This document shows positions 14,831 to 23,738 of a DNA stretch of 64,000 nt, piece after piece. The stretch lies in contig JAHQIW010007224.1 of assembly GCA_019055375.1 (NCBI GenBank), positions 124,001 through 188,000 of the forward strand, written 5' to 3'. This DNA is from Parelaphostrongylus tenuis (lineage: Eukaryota; Nematoda; Chromadorea; Rhabditida; Metastrongylidae). The notes under the pieces are model-generated. The model was given only the letters and a program-made list of their open reading frames with translations, was not told the DNA's origin and did not search any database. Both the position numbers and the translations under genes were made by a program. The first letter of the stretch is position 1. Every line of letters starts with the position of its first letter.

Positions 14831-14876
14831 ATCCAGCAGAAGATTGCACGCTACGAATGTTGACGTGGTCGCCAAC

Positions 14877-15456
14877 TGTCTGGGATTGACTCTGAACTCG
14901 CTTAAGGTGATTACAATTGACACCGATTTGCTACTGCGGGTGTAGAACACGGTAAGATTAACAAGTTTATAGTGTATAAACTGTCAGTAGACAAATCGGA
15001 TAAGTGGATTGAGTACGATAGGATTACAGTAACCCCAACAACCCAAACACTAAGTGCTAACTGATGACGACGTATGACAAGCAATGACAACCAATGACAA
15101 CAGAACTCTGGTTTGACGAAAACTTATACATGGAGCACAGACGAAGAATTTGTCAGATGAAGCGTACAGTAAGCCTACGTTTGCATAAAAATCTATCCAA
15201 ACAAAGAGTTAGATTTGGAAACACCAAGGTTAACATGTGTACAAAAACTGACAAACAAGGTGATGGTTCAAGATAAATTAAGCACAAAGAATTTCCCACT
15301 CACACCACAGGGGAAGGAAGTTCGTAGCATTAAAAATGGCAAGTTCATCTCGAGATCTGAACGCAAACACAAAGGACGTTGGCCAGCTGAACATTCGTTC
15401 GCCGGCGTTAACAGCTTGCAAGAATTACAGTATACCAAATCACATGATTCCAAACA
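14877..15456 (-). repeat. 5' LTR of the Bel/Pao element
   Basis: 580 bp, the same length as the other LTR. Its inner terminus is TGTCTGGGAT, two changes from the other copy. The primer-binding site follows at 14874-14867. Confidence 0.92.
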
Positions 15457-15504
15457 GAGCCCTTACCAGACCACATGACATGTTGGCTCAAATAATAATA
15501 AAAG

Positions 15505-15857
15505 TATAAATTGGTAATTTAGTTCTGAAGAAGCGAGAGCTTTGGAACCTTATCGGAATAAAGTTTGTATTTCAAAATTCCGAATGCGATAGTATTGTGC
15601 ACGAGTCCTCTTTACTTCATTTATAGGAATCCCAATACCTTTTATATTTGATGAGCTTCCAAAGATTCACCATTCAAGAGGCCTTTCGAACTCCTAAAAC
15701 TCAATTGCTGATTACGGATCGCCGTTTTTTTTGTAGAAAGTGCTGAATGTTGATCGAGTCAATTTTCCTTGGAGCCGTAGGATAAGCGGATTAGAGCTTT
15801 TTCACCTAGATCGTAAGGGCAAGCTGTTCCCGAGTAAGTTCGATGAAATTTGTTTCG
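15505..15857. other. No gene recognised
   Basis: AT-rich; nothing beyond chance frames. Confidence 0.5.
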
Positions 15858-15953
15858 CTACCCCGAAGGGAAGAGAAGCTTGATGAGGTCGGTGTGCGTT
15901 CGTATCGAAGCCGTGATCGCTACGAACGGATCACACTCACTGTACTCCTCCCT
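15858..15953 (-). CDS. Candidate terminal exon, unknown protein
   Basis: On the minus strand a pyrimidine-rich tract ends in ACATACAG at 15954. The following 31 codons read REEYSECDPFVAITASIRTH, then TDLIKLLFPSG and a TAG. Base composition is clearly more GC-rich than the surroundings. Upstream exons were not identified. The overlapping plus-strand frame is an alternative. Confidence 0.35.
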   Translation of the reverse strand, partial: REEYSECDPFVAITASIRTHTDLIKLLFPSG

Positions 15954-16218
15954 CTGTATGTTCAGGAATCTTAAAAAAACAGACCACTTGCGTGGCTCAA
16001 TAATGATCACCAAACCTTTTGAAATCTTGGCGTGGTTTTGAGAAACATTTGAAATGAATTGTATGATATTTCAAGATTACCAGCTAAGAGCAATCGAGTG
16101 TACAATAGTGCCCGTTTGGTGATTTTAATCATTTGAAGACACGTGTAAATTTGATGTCCGCGGTTCCTCTGCTTGAGGGTGTTTCCCACAAAGGGGATTG
16201 ATTCAGACGAAAGGCACC

Positions 16219-16261
16219 GTGCAACTGACGAGGCTGAACGGCCGAAACACGTGTATTACAC
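16219..16261 (+). ncRNA. Hammerhead ribozyme candidate with intact core
   Basis: Order on the plus strand: stem I GTGCAA (16219-16224), core CTGACGA (16225-16231), stem II GGC/GCC with loop TGAACG, core GAAA (16244-16247), a loop-less stem III CAC/GTGT, the cleavage triplet GTA, and the stem I partner TTACAC (16256-16261) with one C-A mismatch. All invariant core positions of a hammerhead are present (N7 is C). The loop-less, self-complementary stem III is the form reported for metazoan retrozymes and Penelope-associated hammerheads, which act best as dimers. The flanks do not match the inverted-repeat element at 10.4 kb, so this is a different host repeat. Confidence 0.65.
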
Positions 16262-16564
16262 TATATAAGTGCCCAAAATGGACCACATGCATGGTTCACA
16301 AATTATCATCAGGCATATTGAAATCTTAAAATAGATTTGCTTACTCATTCCGATATTAAATGACAGTTGAATCTCAAAAACACTGATTTTCATGACGTGC
16401 TTTGTTTCCACTTTGTCAGCATCTTGAACAACAGCGGTTATCGAATATTTGATTCAACACATTTGTAAACTCATACCAAGACAGAAGTTGACTAAATTGT
16501 TGCTTTCTAGAATATTTGGAAAAAACATTAATACCATTTTTTGAAACGAATTTTGAGGCAAATT

Positions 16565-16612
16565 CTTGAACAGCCCGAGACACGTGTTTCGTATTACAAA
16601 TTCTTGATGTTA
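16565..16612 (-). ncRNA. 3'-half hammerhead fragment
   Basis: The minus strand reads GAAACACGTGTCTCGGGCTG, 19 of 20 identical to the ancestral form of the 10.6/17.3-kb ribozyme element (GAAA, loop-less stem III, cleavage triplet GTC, 3' side of stem I). The 5' half is degenerate (ATCAAGA in place of CTGACGA), so it is a relic. Confidence 0.4.
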
Positions 16613-16989
16613 ATGACTTGAAATCACTGAAATCACCAGTGGATGTTACCAACAAAACAATATTCTCAAATCTTATGCCATATCAAAACATCATCCCGTC
16701 GATCAGATTTTTTGAGTGGCAACAGCGTGGAACGGCGCATAATCTCGTTTCAACTACGGTGTTGGAGAACTTGATTGACATGCTTCTCCTCTCACATGAT
16801 TTTCAAAGGTCGAGAACGTGACAAAGTTATAGAAGATAATGCCTAATCATTCTCAAGGTATGTATCTTGCTGCCTATTACATCCCGCCGTGATTGATCAT
16901 CCTATTGCTGTTGTCACTCTTTGTAATAGTTCTCCAGCCCATAATGTCTTCTTGGTTCATCGTACATTTTCTATACCCATTCCATGCAG

Positions 16990-17058
16990 TTAGCGAAGTT
17001 CGTCAACGTGACTGAGATTGAGAAGAAAGTGGATTATCTGAAGAAAGTCATGAACTGA
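16990..17058 (+). CDS. Candidate terminal exon with coiled-coil end
   Basis: After the acceptor CCATTCCATGCAG at 16989, 22 codons read LAKFVNVTEIEKKVDYLKKV, then MN and TGA. The heptad-like leucine/valine spacing with alternating charges suggests a short amphipathic helix. The upstream exon with matching phase was not found. No family is recognised. Confidence 0.4.
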   Translation, partial: LAKFVNVTEIEKKVDYLKKVMN

Positions 17059-17298
17059 CTATACATGCCTCTCAAAGAAGGCGATGCTAATTTCTTGATA
17101 ACTAGAGAACTTGCTAGGTTAAATTTATATCAGTTTGAAAGCTAAGCTTTGCCTTATGTTTGTTCTTGTTTTATTTATTTATTTGAAAGAATTTATTTTT
17201 TGGTTTTCACCGCCTTTGACGTCATTCGAAAGCTCGTGATTTTGAAATCCTCAAAGTATAGGCCATTTTATTTTTTCAACTGTATGAACTTCTCATTG

Positions 17299-17515
17299 TT
17301 ATTTGAGCCAACTTGTCATGTGGTCTGGTAAGGGCTCTTGTACAGCCCGATGCACGTGTTTCGTCCTTACAGACTCGTCAGTCGGGCAGAACCCGTCGTC
17401 TTTGATATTTTTATAGTCAGTTCTCTCGGGAACTCTACTCCCTTACAGAGAGTCATCAAAGACGAACGTTTTACACTCTATGTCAAGCGAAATTTTCACC
17501 TAACACAGAGTGTTT
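17299..17515 (+). mobile_element. Second copy of the ribozyme-bearing short element, truncated
   Basis: It aligns (roughly 85% by eye) with the reverse complement of the element split at 10.4/15.5 kb: ATTTGAGCCAAC at the left, GGTCTGGTAAGGGCTC, the ribozyme, then GACGAACGTTTTACACT and CCTAACACAGAGTG. The distal terminus is absent. It is intact across the site where the Bel/Pao element inserted in the other copy, so it shows the pre-insertion sequence. Confidence 0.75.
17346..17386 (-). ncRNA. Type I hammerhead motif with canonical core, cleavage site changed
   Basis: Minus strand: stem I CCCGA/TCGGG (five pairs), CTGACGA, stem II GTC/GAC with loop TGTAAG, GAAA, then the loop-less stem III CAC/GTG. 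Position 16.1 is C instead of U (GTGCA rather than GTGTA), so the A15.1-U16.1 pair next to the scissile bond is lost. Same 41-nt design as 10593-10633 but with different lesions. Confidence 0.7.
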
Positions 17516-17593
17516 GCTACCTTGAAACCGAATTAAACGCAATGTAAATAGTACATTGGGACTATCGGCATTTACGAAGCAAAAGCATATGAA

Positions 17594-17825
17594 GACGTAG
17601 GACCAATCGTATAGATCAAATCCGAGCGGTGCTTCCAGAGAGCAACAGTGCACCATCTTCCGTCGCTCCCATAGCTGATACTAAGCTGATCTGTGCAGGG
17701 CAGCTTGTGATTGGACTATATGATGCTGATCAGCGATCGCACAAGGACGTCTGTATCTTAAAAAGCTGCCAAATGATACAAGGCCACTTCAACGTGGGTG
17801 GAGCCCAAAACTTTGAGAAGATGTG
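17594..17825 (+). CDS. Open frame, possible exon or element remnant
   Basis: Open for about 77 codons before TGA. It includes VLPESNSAPSSVAPIADTKL, then ICAGQLVIGLYDADQ. The amino-acid mix is protein-like and GC is above background, but there is no clear acceptor and no recognised domain. Confidence 0.25.
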
Positions 17826-17829
17826 ACCT

Positions 17830-18760
17830 CGAAATCGAGCTGAATATGAAATGCTATTTGTCGAAAACGTATTTCTGATTTGCTCCTCTTTCTACACAAG
17901 TTTGCCAAGTCTTTAGTCTTGAAGTACTTCAGTTACCCAAAAATTTTTGGAGGTTATTGAAAACTCTCGCTCTCTTTGACTAAGACCCATAAGCAACAAC
18001 GAACTCTTCGGGATTTCGCCGAACAAACTCCCGTCCAGTCGACAAAGCCATTAAATCGTTGTGATGGTGCCCATAAGATTATTTGTGAAGACAAATCATT
18101 CGAGAAAGTCAAATAAGGTTAAAAAAGCAGCTACTACATGCGTAAGCTTTTTTCTCAACCTTTACCCATGGTTCTATAAAGATTTTATTTTCATCCTCAT
18201 TTAGATAAAAGCTCGACAATGTATAAATTTACTGAATTTCGTTTGGAAAAACTCGATCGATGTTCAAAACAATCAACGAAAGTTAATAAGTTTATTAACA
18301 CCTAACACAATGGTCAAATATCACCTATAATACATCGTCGTTAATTTCGAATAATCACCGGCCGAATTTCCGCAAGAAAAGCAGGTTCTGTACACAAGTT
18401 GGAGAATCGAGGTTAGATTCGCTCAGGTGGGGTAAGAATCGTTGCATTCGGGTACTGCTCCTGTAAAATGAATCATTTAGTTCTGCTTTTACGAGGATAC
18501 CGTAGACAGACTGCTACAGAAATCAAGGGATGAGACGTGAGTGTTGGATGAAAACACTACCATTTACAATACAACTAGACAGAATCCAATTTTCAGCTGC
18601 AATCTATGTAATGTATCCCATGCGTATTTCTTAACCCACAGAACTATCATGCGTAAAATCTCTAAAAAAAATCATTCCAAGCTCGCACAGCGTGCAGGCC
18701 TGAAAAAATACAAAATGCGGTGTATAGTGTAGTTTACATCGGAAAAAGAATGGTAACAAA
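17830..18760. other. No gene recognised
   Basis: AT-rich; no splice-bounded coding block or known repeat seen. Confidence 0.5.
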
Positions 18761-18762
18761 GC

Positions 18763-18830
18763 GGTGGTCTCGGTAGTATAGTGGTATCACGCGCTGTTGG
18801 CAAGGATGAAACGCGGGTTTAATTCTCTCG
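18763..18830 (+). pseudogene. tRNA-derived pseudogene (Asp/Gly-like)
   Basis: CTCGGTAGTATAGTGGT is an intact tRNA 5' half with box A, as in aspartate or glycine tRNAs. GGGTTTAATTC is a degenerate B box. Anticodon arm and acceptor pairing are lost, so it is not a functional tRNA. It is unrelated to the SINE family. Confidence 0.5.
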
Positions 18831-18834
18831 TAGT

Positions 18835-19320
18835 TTAGAGAGTTTTACACCGATCAACAGTCTCGCACAGCAAAGCTTGGTAGATACCGTTTTTTATTCA
18901 AGGTGCAGCGATAGTTATGCGCTTTCTATGATGCCCGTTTTCTACTACTTTTGGAGAGTTAAAATTTTTTGTGTGCCTTGAAAAGTATCGCCTAGGCACA
19001 AGCGTTGATACTCGAGATGAAAGGGTGTAGTTCTACTCAATTTTGATTGGTCGGGTGGGTAGGAACTGCACATAGCACTTTAGTATCTAATACCTCACGA
19101 TGGATTTGATGATTTAGTAACTAAATTATATGAATACCGAAAAGTCGAAAGCTCTACGTTCAAAAAGTTTGCATTCCGTTAGTCAGATCCGTTAAGAAGT
19201 CACCGAATGGGCTTCATAGGATATCAGAAACACAATCACGGTTTGTCGATGGTCAGAGGAATTAGTATTAAGACGTTTCACACCTTTAAAGCCTTGCAAA
19301 TGAAAAAAAGTGAAGCGTAC
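18835..19320. other. Region downstream of the 19.3-kb gene
   Basis: Should contain the last exon and 3' UTR of the minus-strand gene ending its visible exons at 19321, but I could not fix an acceptor and stop with confidence. Confidence 0.3.
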
Positions 19321-21423
19321 CGGTTTGTGCTGTCGATGCTTTTGTTGAAGCCATGAGCAAATTCCTCTCTGGTCTCTCAATAACCGCTAAGTGGGAATTT
19401 TCTGATGCAATATCGTCTTTCCATTGCTCTATATCGCTATGCTCATCACTAGTAGATTCTGATGATGTTATACCAGATCCGTCATGTCGAACAAAATCGT
19501 CCTCTGGTGAAACCATACCAGATCCATCATGAAACGCAGAATTGTCCTCGTTCTTTAAGAAACTGTTCTTGTAGTCTTCTTCATTTGAGGCATCTGTTTG
19601 ATGAGAATCTAATTGAAATATGGCCTGATCGCCCATGGCTTCATTGTGACCGGCGAGATCTGAGAAATCTTCAATTGCCGTACTGTTCGCCAGTGCTTCT
19701 TTTTGGAGCCTGAAATTACTTATATTCGGATTAATATCAATAGGTTTCTGGATCACTTTGATTTTATTCATGCCATATCTGTATTACAGTTTGATGTGAA
19801 TCTTATTCTTTGAATTCATTTAATCACCTTGAAAGTTACTTCAATTGTTTTCTGTTGAGAAAACAAATGTCACATCAAAATATCTTGTTTCCAAAAATAG
19901 ACGGTACTGTAGTGAGACTGAAGTATTTGTTATTTTAAATTATTTTTCAGATCTAGTTTGTGATATTTTCAAGGCTCCTATAACCGAACTATGTTCTCTT
20001 AACGGTTTCTCGAATACCACCCAGCTCCAACTCATCAGTGAAACATATGCATGTTCTCCAAAGTTCTACTTACTCGATATAGGTTCTTCATAGTAAAATA
20101 AGAAGGTTCTTTGATTATTTTGTGAAATGCATGCTAATGAGTTCGTTTCATTTGAAATCATTCTTACCGTTCCATAAGTTGCTTCTCAAGCAATTCAATC
20201 TTCGCTTTCAAGTATTCAATAGCCATCTTGTGCAACAGAAACTCTGACTTTTCTTCTTCACTCGACAACTTCCGTATGTCAGTAACTCCATGTATCTCAG
20301 GTGATGATAAATTCTGCTTGGAAAACAGCTTCTTAGTTAAGATGGAAACGTTCTGATGGACGAGCTTCATTTCAATATCCTCATTCCTCTCAATGTCATT
20401 AATCTTATTTATCGCCATTGTGTTTTCTTCTTTGTTTTCCATTTCCAGGTTTTTCTTGAGCAAATCATCACTATTTGGGCGATCAACGAAAGGCTTTTTC
20501 TCCGTATCATCAGATGTTTCATCTCTCTTTAGTGTCGGTTCGGACTGATGTCTTGAAATGGTCTCATTCGACGTGGTTTCCAGTTCTTGGTTTGCTTCTT
20601 TCTTCATTATTTCTGACGCTCCATTTGTTTTTACGGTCGAAGACTTCGCTGTGGAAGGATCATGATCATCTACTTTTCTGGCGTCTTTGTTGGTAGCCGG
20701 AATAAACTCTTGTAAGTCTATCAAAGGATGCTCCGGTTCATTGTCTCTTAACGCTTTAATCCGGTTTGTTAGTTCTAAAAGTAGACGATCAGCTCTTGTT
20801 AATTCACTCTCATGCAAGACATTGCTCTTGAAGCCCGGATTGATACCTGGCGGTCCTTGTAACGATGTGATGACTGTTCTTTCTAGCGGCTTCAACGTTT
20901 TTTGTTATGGCGGTGGGTGTTTGCAGCGCAGCAGCCTCTGCTTTTGATGCACTCACAATTATAGACTTTACTATGGTATCAGTGGTAGTTATAGCAGCTA
21001 GTACTGGGACCGTCGCAGCAGTCGTGGTAGAAGTTCCTCTTTGGTTGATGCCATCGTCGGTGTTGTCATTGTAGGCAATTTTGTTGTACTTCCCGTCACA
21101 ATAGAGGTCGGCGAGTTAATAGGCAAAGCGATTGATAACACCGTGGTCAATGCGTCACTCTTTTCAGTTGTCGTCTTAGTCTTGACACTAACAGCCGTAG
21201 CAGCACCTTTGATTGTCGTCCTGAAGTTCTTCTTTCGTCGGGAATTTTTTGCTGATTTGTTGGATTGAGAGCTGCTGTTGGTACTGGAAAAAAGGCGTCT
21301 TTTGGAGGAATCGATTTTTCTTCCTGATACAGACAATCGAAAGCGTGGAGGTAACACGGCGCGTGTAAATGAGCGAGTGAGTCCTCGTGTTAGACTTGGC
21401 CGATGTGTAAATCGAAAGCGGCT
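19321..21423 (-). CDS. Multi-exon gene for a Ser/Thr-rich, coiled-coil protein
   Basis: Two exons join cleanly. 20,168 and upstream ends ...IELLEKQLMER at a GTAAGAAT donor; the next starts after TAATTTCAG at 19,709 (LQKEALANSTAIEDF...) and ends at GTACGC below 19,321. The phase-2 junction restores an Arg codon. About 20,280-20,170 plus the next exon form a continuous heptad helix (SEFLLHKMAIEYLKAKIELL). The rest is acidic and low-complexity (DGSG repeats at 19,480-19,540). Upstream, 21,423-21,045 follows a CATTACAG acceptor and encodes a basic, Ser/Thr-rich stretch. It continues in two other frames (TTTAATVPVLAAITTTDT near 21,000, then the KPLERTVITSLQG frame from 20,892), so two frame breaks or small introns are unresolved. 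No family is recognised; a scaffold or cytoskeletal role is only a guess. Confidence 0.6.
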
Positions 21424-21429
21424 CTGTAA

Positions 21430-22130
21430 TGTAGTAATTCGTAACAATACTTGCCAGTTTAGTACAAAGCACTATTTTCAAGTATTGATCGTGTTTCTGA
21501 TGACAGAACAAATTTAGCTGCAGTAAAATGACAGTGTCGAAATTCAGATGATGAGAGGAAATGTATATTTTCAAGCATCAAATGGCCTAAATGCAGTTGC
21601 GTGGGCAAGATGTTGCCAACATTTTGATATGTTTTTTTGCCGATCATGGATGCGTTTCGTTTGGAATGTTCAAATTCATTCACCAAGTAACTTTATGAAG
21701 AAGTGTTTTTGAGCTGAATATCGCTGAGAGTGATGACCGCTTTCAGTGCACATCTAATGATCAATCTAAAATATTTGGTTGTCCCGTAATTTCCTTTGCA
21801 CCAATGTTATATTTGATCTTTTATACTATTTCAAACTAGGTTCTTACCAGAATGCTGTAATATGTTGAAGAATATTCTAGTAGCTTTAGGCAGGAACTGT
21901 AGGTTAAAGAAGTATAAAAAAGGGCTTAAGCCATTAACGTCGCGATGGACACCTCATGCATTAAACGATCACAACCGCACGGGTGACTATCAAATTTCTT
22001 AGATCGATTGTCATTGTAGTTGACTTCTGGATTTACATGAGAACAACACGCAACACGTCTAGTGGCCTCAAAGCGGCGACACCCACTAGCTCAATCAAAG
22101 CCTAAGTTCCATGCTCGCAAGATCATGTCC
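21430..22130. other. Probable 5' flank of the 19-21 kb gene; nothing else recognised
   Basis: AT-rich DNA between the gene and the Penelope-like cluster, with no supported exon. Confidence 0.4.
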
Positions 22131-22205
22131 TTAATTGTTATATGAAATCGAGAAAACTTATCTTGATTAGCTGACGAGAGGTTGGTAAATTAGTCGTAGA
22201 AGTTC

Positions 22206-22240
22206 GGCTGACGTTTCGGCGACCCGCCTTCTTCAGAGCC
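22206..22240 (-). ncRNA. Hammerhead-like motif at the 3' end of Penelope-like copy A
   Basis: GGCT, CTGAAGA, (A)GGC-GGGTC-GCC, GAAA, CGTC, AGCC. Stem I is GGCT/AGCC, stem II GGC/GCC with one unpaired A before it, and stem III is a loop-less AC/GT before the cleavage triplet GTC. Hammerheads with minimal stem III are known from Penelope-like elements. Confidence 0.6.
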
Positions 22241-22541
22241 TGGGCGTATGTAGTATTAGACTATTTGAATGATTCGGATGGTCCTATTTATATGCTGCCT
22301 AGGTCAAGTTAAAATATCAAACAAAGAAAGGGCGCGTAGATCTCGTGTGATGGTGACGCACTCGTCCTTTTGGTTCATTTGTGGATTTTGGGCGTTTATC
22401 CGAAATGCCTCAAGAGTCTTGCGCGTGGATGTTTTTGATTCGTGCGCTAGGATTGTGACAGTCACATCAAAATTGTTGTAGTTGTGTTTTGTGCCCTATG
22501 TAAACCTAAAGATTCCGTTTTATCTATTCTAGATTTACTAT

Positions 22542-22627
22542 CTAGATGTTTTTTTTATGCGAATGAAAAGTGTTCTACCCGTTTCGCCTATATATTCTTC
22601 CCCGCATGTTTTACATGTTAGTAAATA
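22542..22627. repeat. Left copy of the ~85-bp target-site duplication
   Basis: Nearly identical to 23,654-23,738 (three small differences, one in a T run). Both are Penelope endonuclease-coding sequence, so the Penelope copy was duplicated across the RTE insertion point. Confidence 0.88.
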
Positions 22628-23653
22628 GCTTTATAAAGATTTCACGACCAAAATATCTCCATTCTACAACAATATTACCATTGACGTAAGAAGAGGGGTC
22701 CGACAAGGCGATACAATTTCGCCAAAACTATTCACTGCCACCCTACAAAACGTCATGCGAACATTAGAATGGGACGAAATGGGAGTGAAAATTGACGGTC
22801 GACAATTAAACCATCTTCGCTTTCGCTGACGATATCGTTCTCATAACACCAAACATCAGCCAAGCGGAACGAATGTTGACTGATTTCGATAACGCCTGTG
22901 GAAAGATCGGTCTTCAACTGAATCTAACGAAAACAATGTTCATGAGGAACGGATGGGTTTCTAATGCCCCATTCACGCTCAACGGAACGACAATCTCCGA
23001 ATGCTCCAGTTACGTCTATCTAGGTCGTGAAATCAACATGATGAACGACCTAGCTCCAGAGTTGAGCAGGAGGAAACGAGCGGCTTGGGGAACGTTTAAG
23101 AGCATCGAAGATGTAGTGAAGAGGACAAAGAACATCCGACTTCCTGTCCACCTTTTCGACTCGACAATTATCCCTGCCCTAACGTATGCAGCAGAAACCT
23201 GGTCGCTACGTAAGCAGGATGAAAGATCACTTGCCGTTATCGAACGCGCAGTCGAAAGGTCGATGCTAGGAGTATCCCGTATCTCGCAAATGAGACGAAA
23301 GGATCCGAAGTTCCGACCTACGTCAACGATCGAAAATCAGAGACGCCGTTCTACACGCCAGGATATCGAAAATAAGGTGGGCCGGACACGTGATGCGCTT
23401 CAACGACAACCGATGGACGAGAGCCGTTACCGACTGGATTGCTCGGGACGTCAAGCGCTCTAAAGGAAGACCACTGACCCGTTGGTCCGATTTCTTCACG
23501 AAAGCGATAGAAGAAAGATATGATGCTCAGCGAATCCCTAGAGCGAGGAGGACCCACTGGGTACTCTTGCACGCGATAGGGAAAAATGGAAGAGTTGCTG
23601 GTACCCGCTCGAGTCACTCGACGATCAACGGGACGACAGGTGATACAGGTGAT
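22628..23653 (+). mobile_element. 5'-truncated RTE-type retrotransposon inserted in Penelope copy A
   Basis: It encodes the second half of an RTE reverse transcriptase: GVRQGDTISPKLF, then HLRF with the FADD box broken by one extra T near 22,826 (the code continues DDIVLI). Next come LNLTKTMFMRNGW, SYVYLGREINMMNDL and, after another shift near 23,300, VMRFNDNRWTRAVTDW. The 3' end is two tandem ACAGGTGAT units (23,636-23,653), the short-repeat tail typical of RTE. The endonuclease domain is missing because of 5' truncation. Flanked by the 85-bp duplications. Confidence 0.92.
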
Positions 23654-23738
23654 CTAGATGTTCTTTTATGCTAATGAAAAGTGTTCTACCCGTTTCGCCT
23701 ATATATTCTTCCCCGCATGTTTTACATGTTAGTAAATA
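23654..23738. repeat. Right copy of the ~85-bp target-site duplication
   Basis: Matches 22,542-22,627. Beyond it Penelope copy A resumes (AATTGTGCCC, equivalent to GGGCACAATT in copy B). Confidence 0.88.

Larger units (their letters stand above)
10647..15456 (-). mobile_element. Bel/Pao LTR retroelement with envelope-like region, decayed
   Basis: Two direct 580-bp LTRs (10647-11226 and 14877-15456) flank a 3.65-kb interior read on the minus strand in the order gag, reverse transcriptase/RNase H, envelope-like. LTR ends are TGTTTGGAAT...ATTCCAAACA. Two bases inside the 5' LTR is TGGCGACC (14874-14867), a standard primer-binding-site start; complementarity suggests an arginine-type tRNA (inference). 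The interior is shorter than the family's usual 5-6 kb. The protease, the YVDD part of the polymerase and the integrase could not be found, and frames are broken many times, so it is not autonomous. LTR divergence of several percent points to an old insertion. Confidence 0.92.
10642..15461. repeat. 5-bp target-site duplication GAGCC around the Bel/Pao element
   Basis: GAGCC occurs at 10642-10646 and again at 15457-15461, immediately outside the two LTRs. Five bases is the usual duplication size for Bel/Pao integration, so both ends of the insertion are original. Confidence 0.9.
10368..15504 (-). mobile_element. ~322-bp non-autonomous element with 21-bp inverted termini, split by a Bel/Pao insertion
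   Basis: The left piece is 10368-10646 and the right piece 15457-15504. Positions 10368-10388 and 15484-15504 are perfect 21-bp inverted copies of each other, starting CTTTTATTATTATTTG. Removing the retroelement and one 5-bp duplication leaves about 322 bp. A second copy, without the far terminus, lies at 17,299-17,515 and aligns with the reverse complement of this one. The element carries a hammerhead-like motif (10593-10633) and a 16-bp perfect palindrome at 10524-10539. It encodes no protein. It could be a MITE or, given the ribozyme, a retrozyme-like element. Confidence 0.65.

Noticed and set aside
23599..23653. Shared GATCAACG between the RTE 3' end and the SINE tail as evidence of RTE-driven SINE mobilisation
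   Set aside because: Only eight or nine bases match and the positions relative to the 3' end differ; the SINE lacks the ACAGGTGAT tail.
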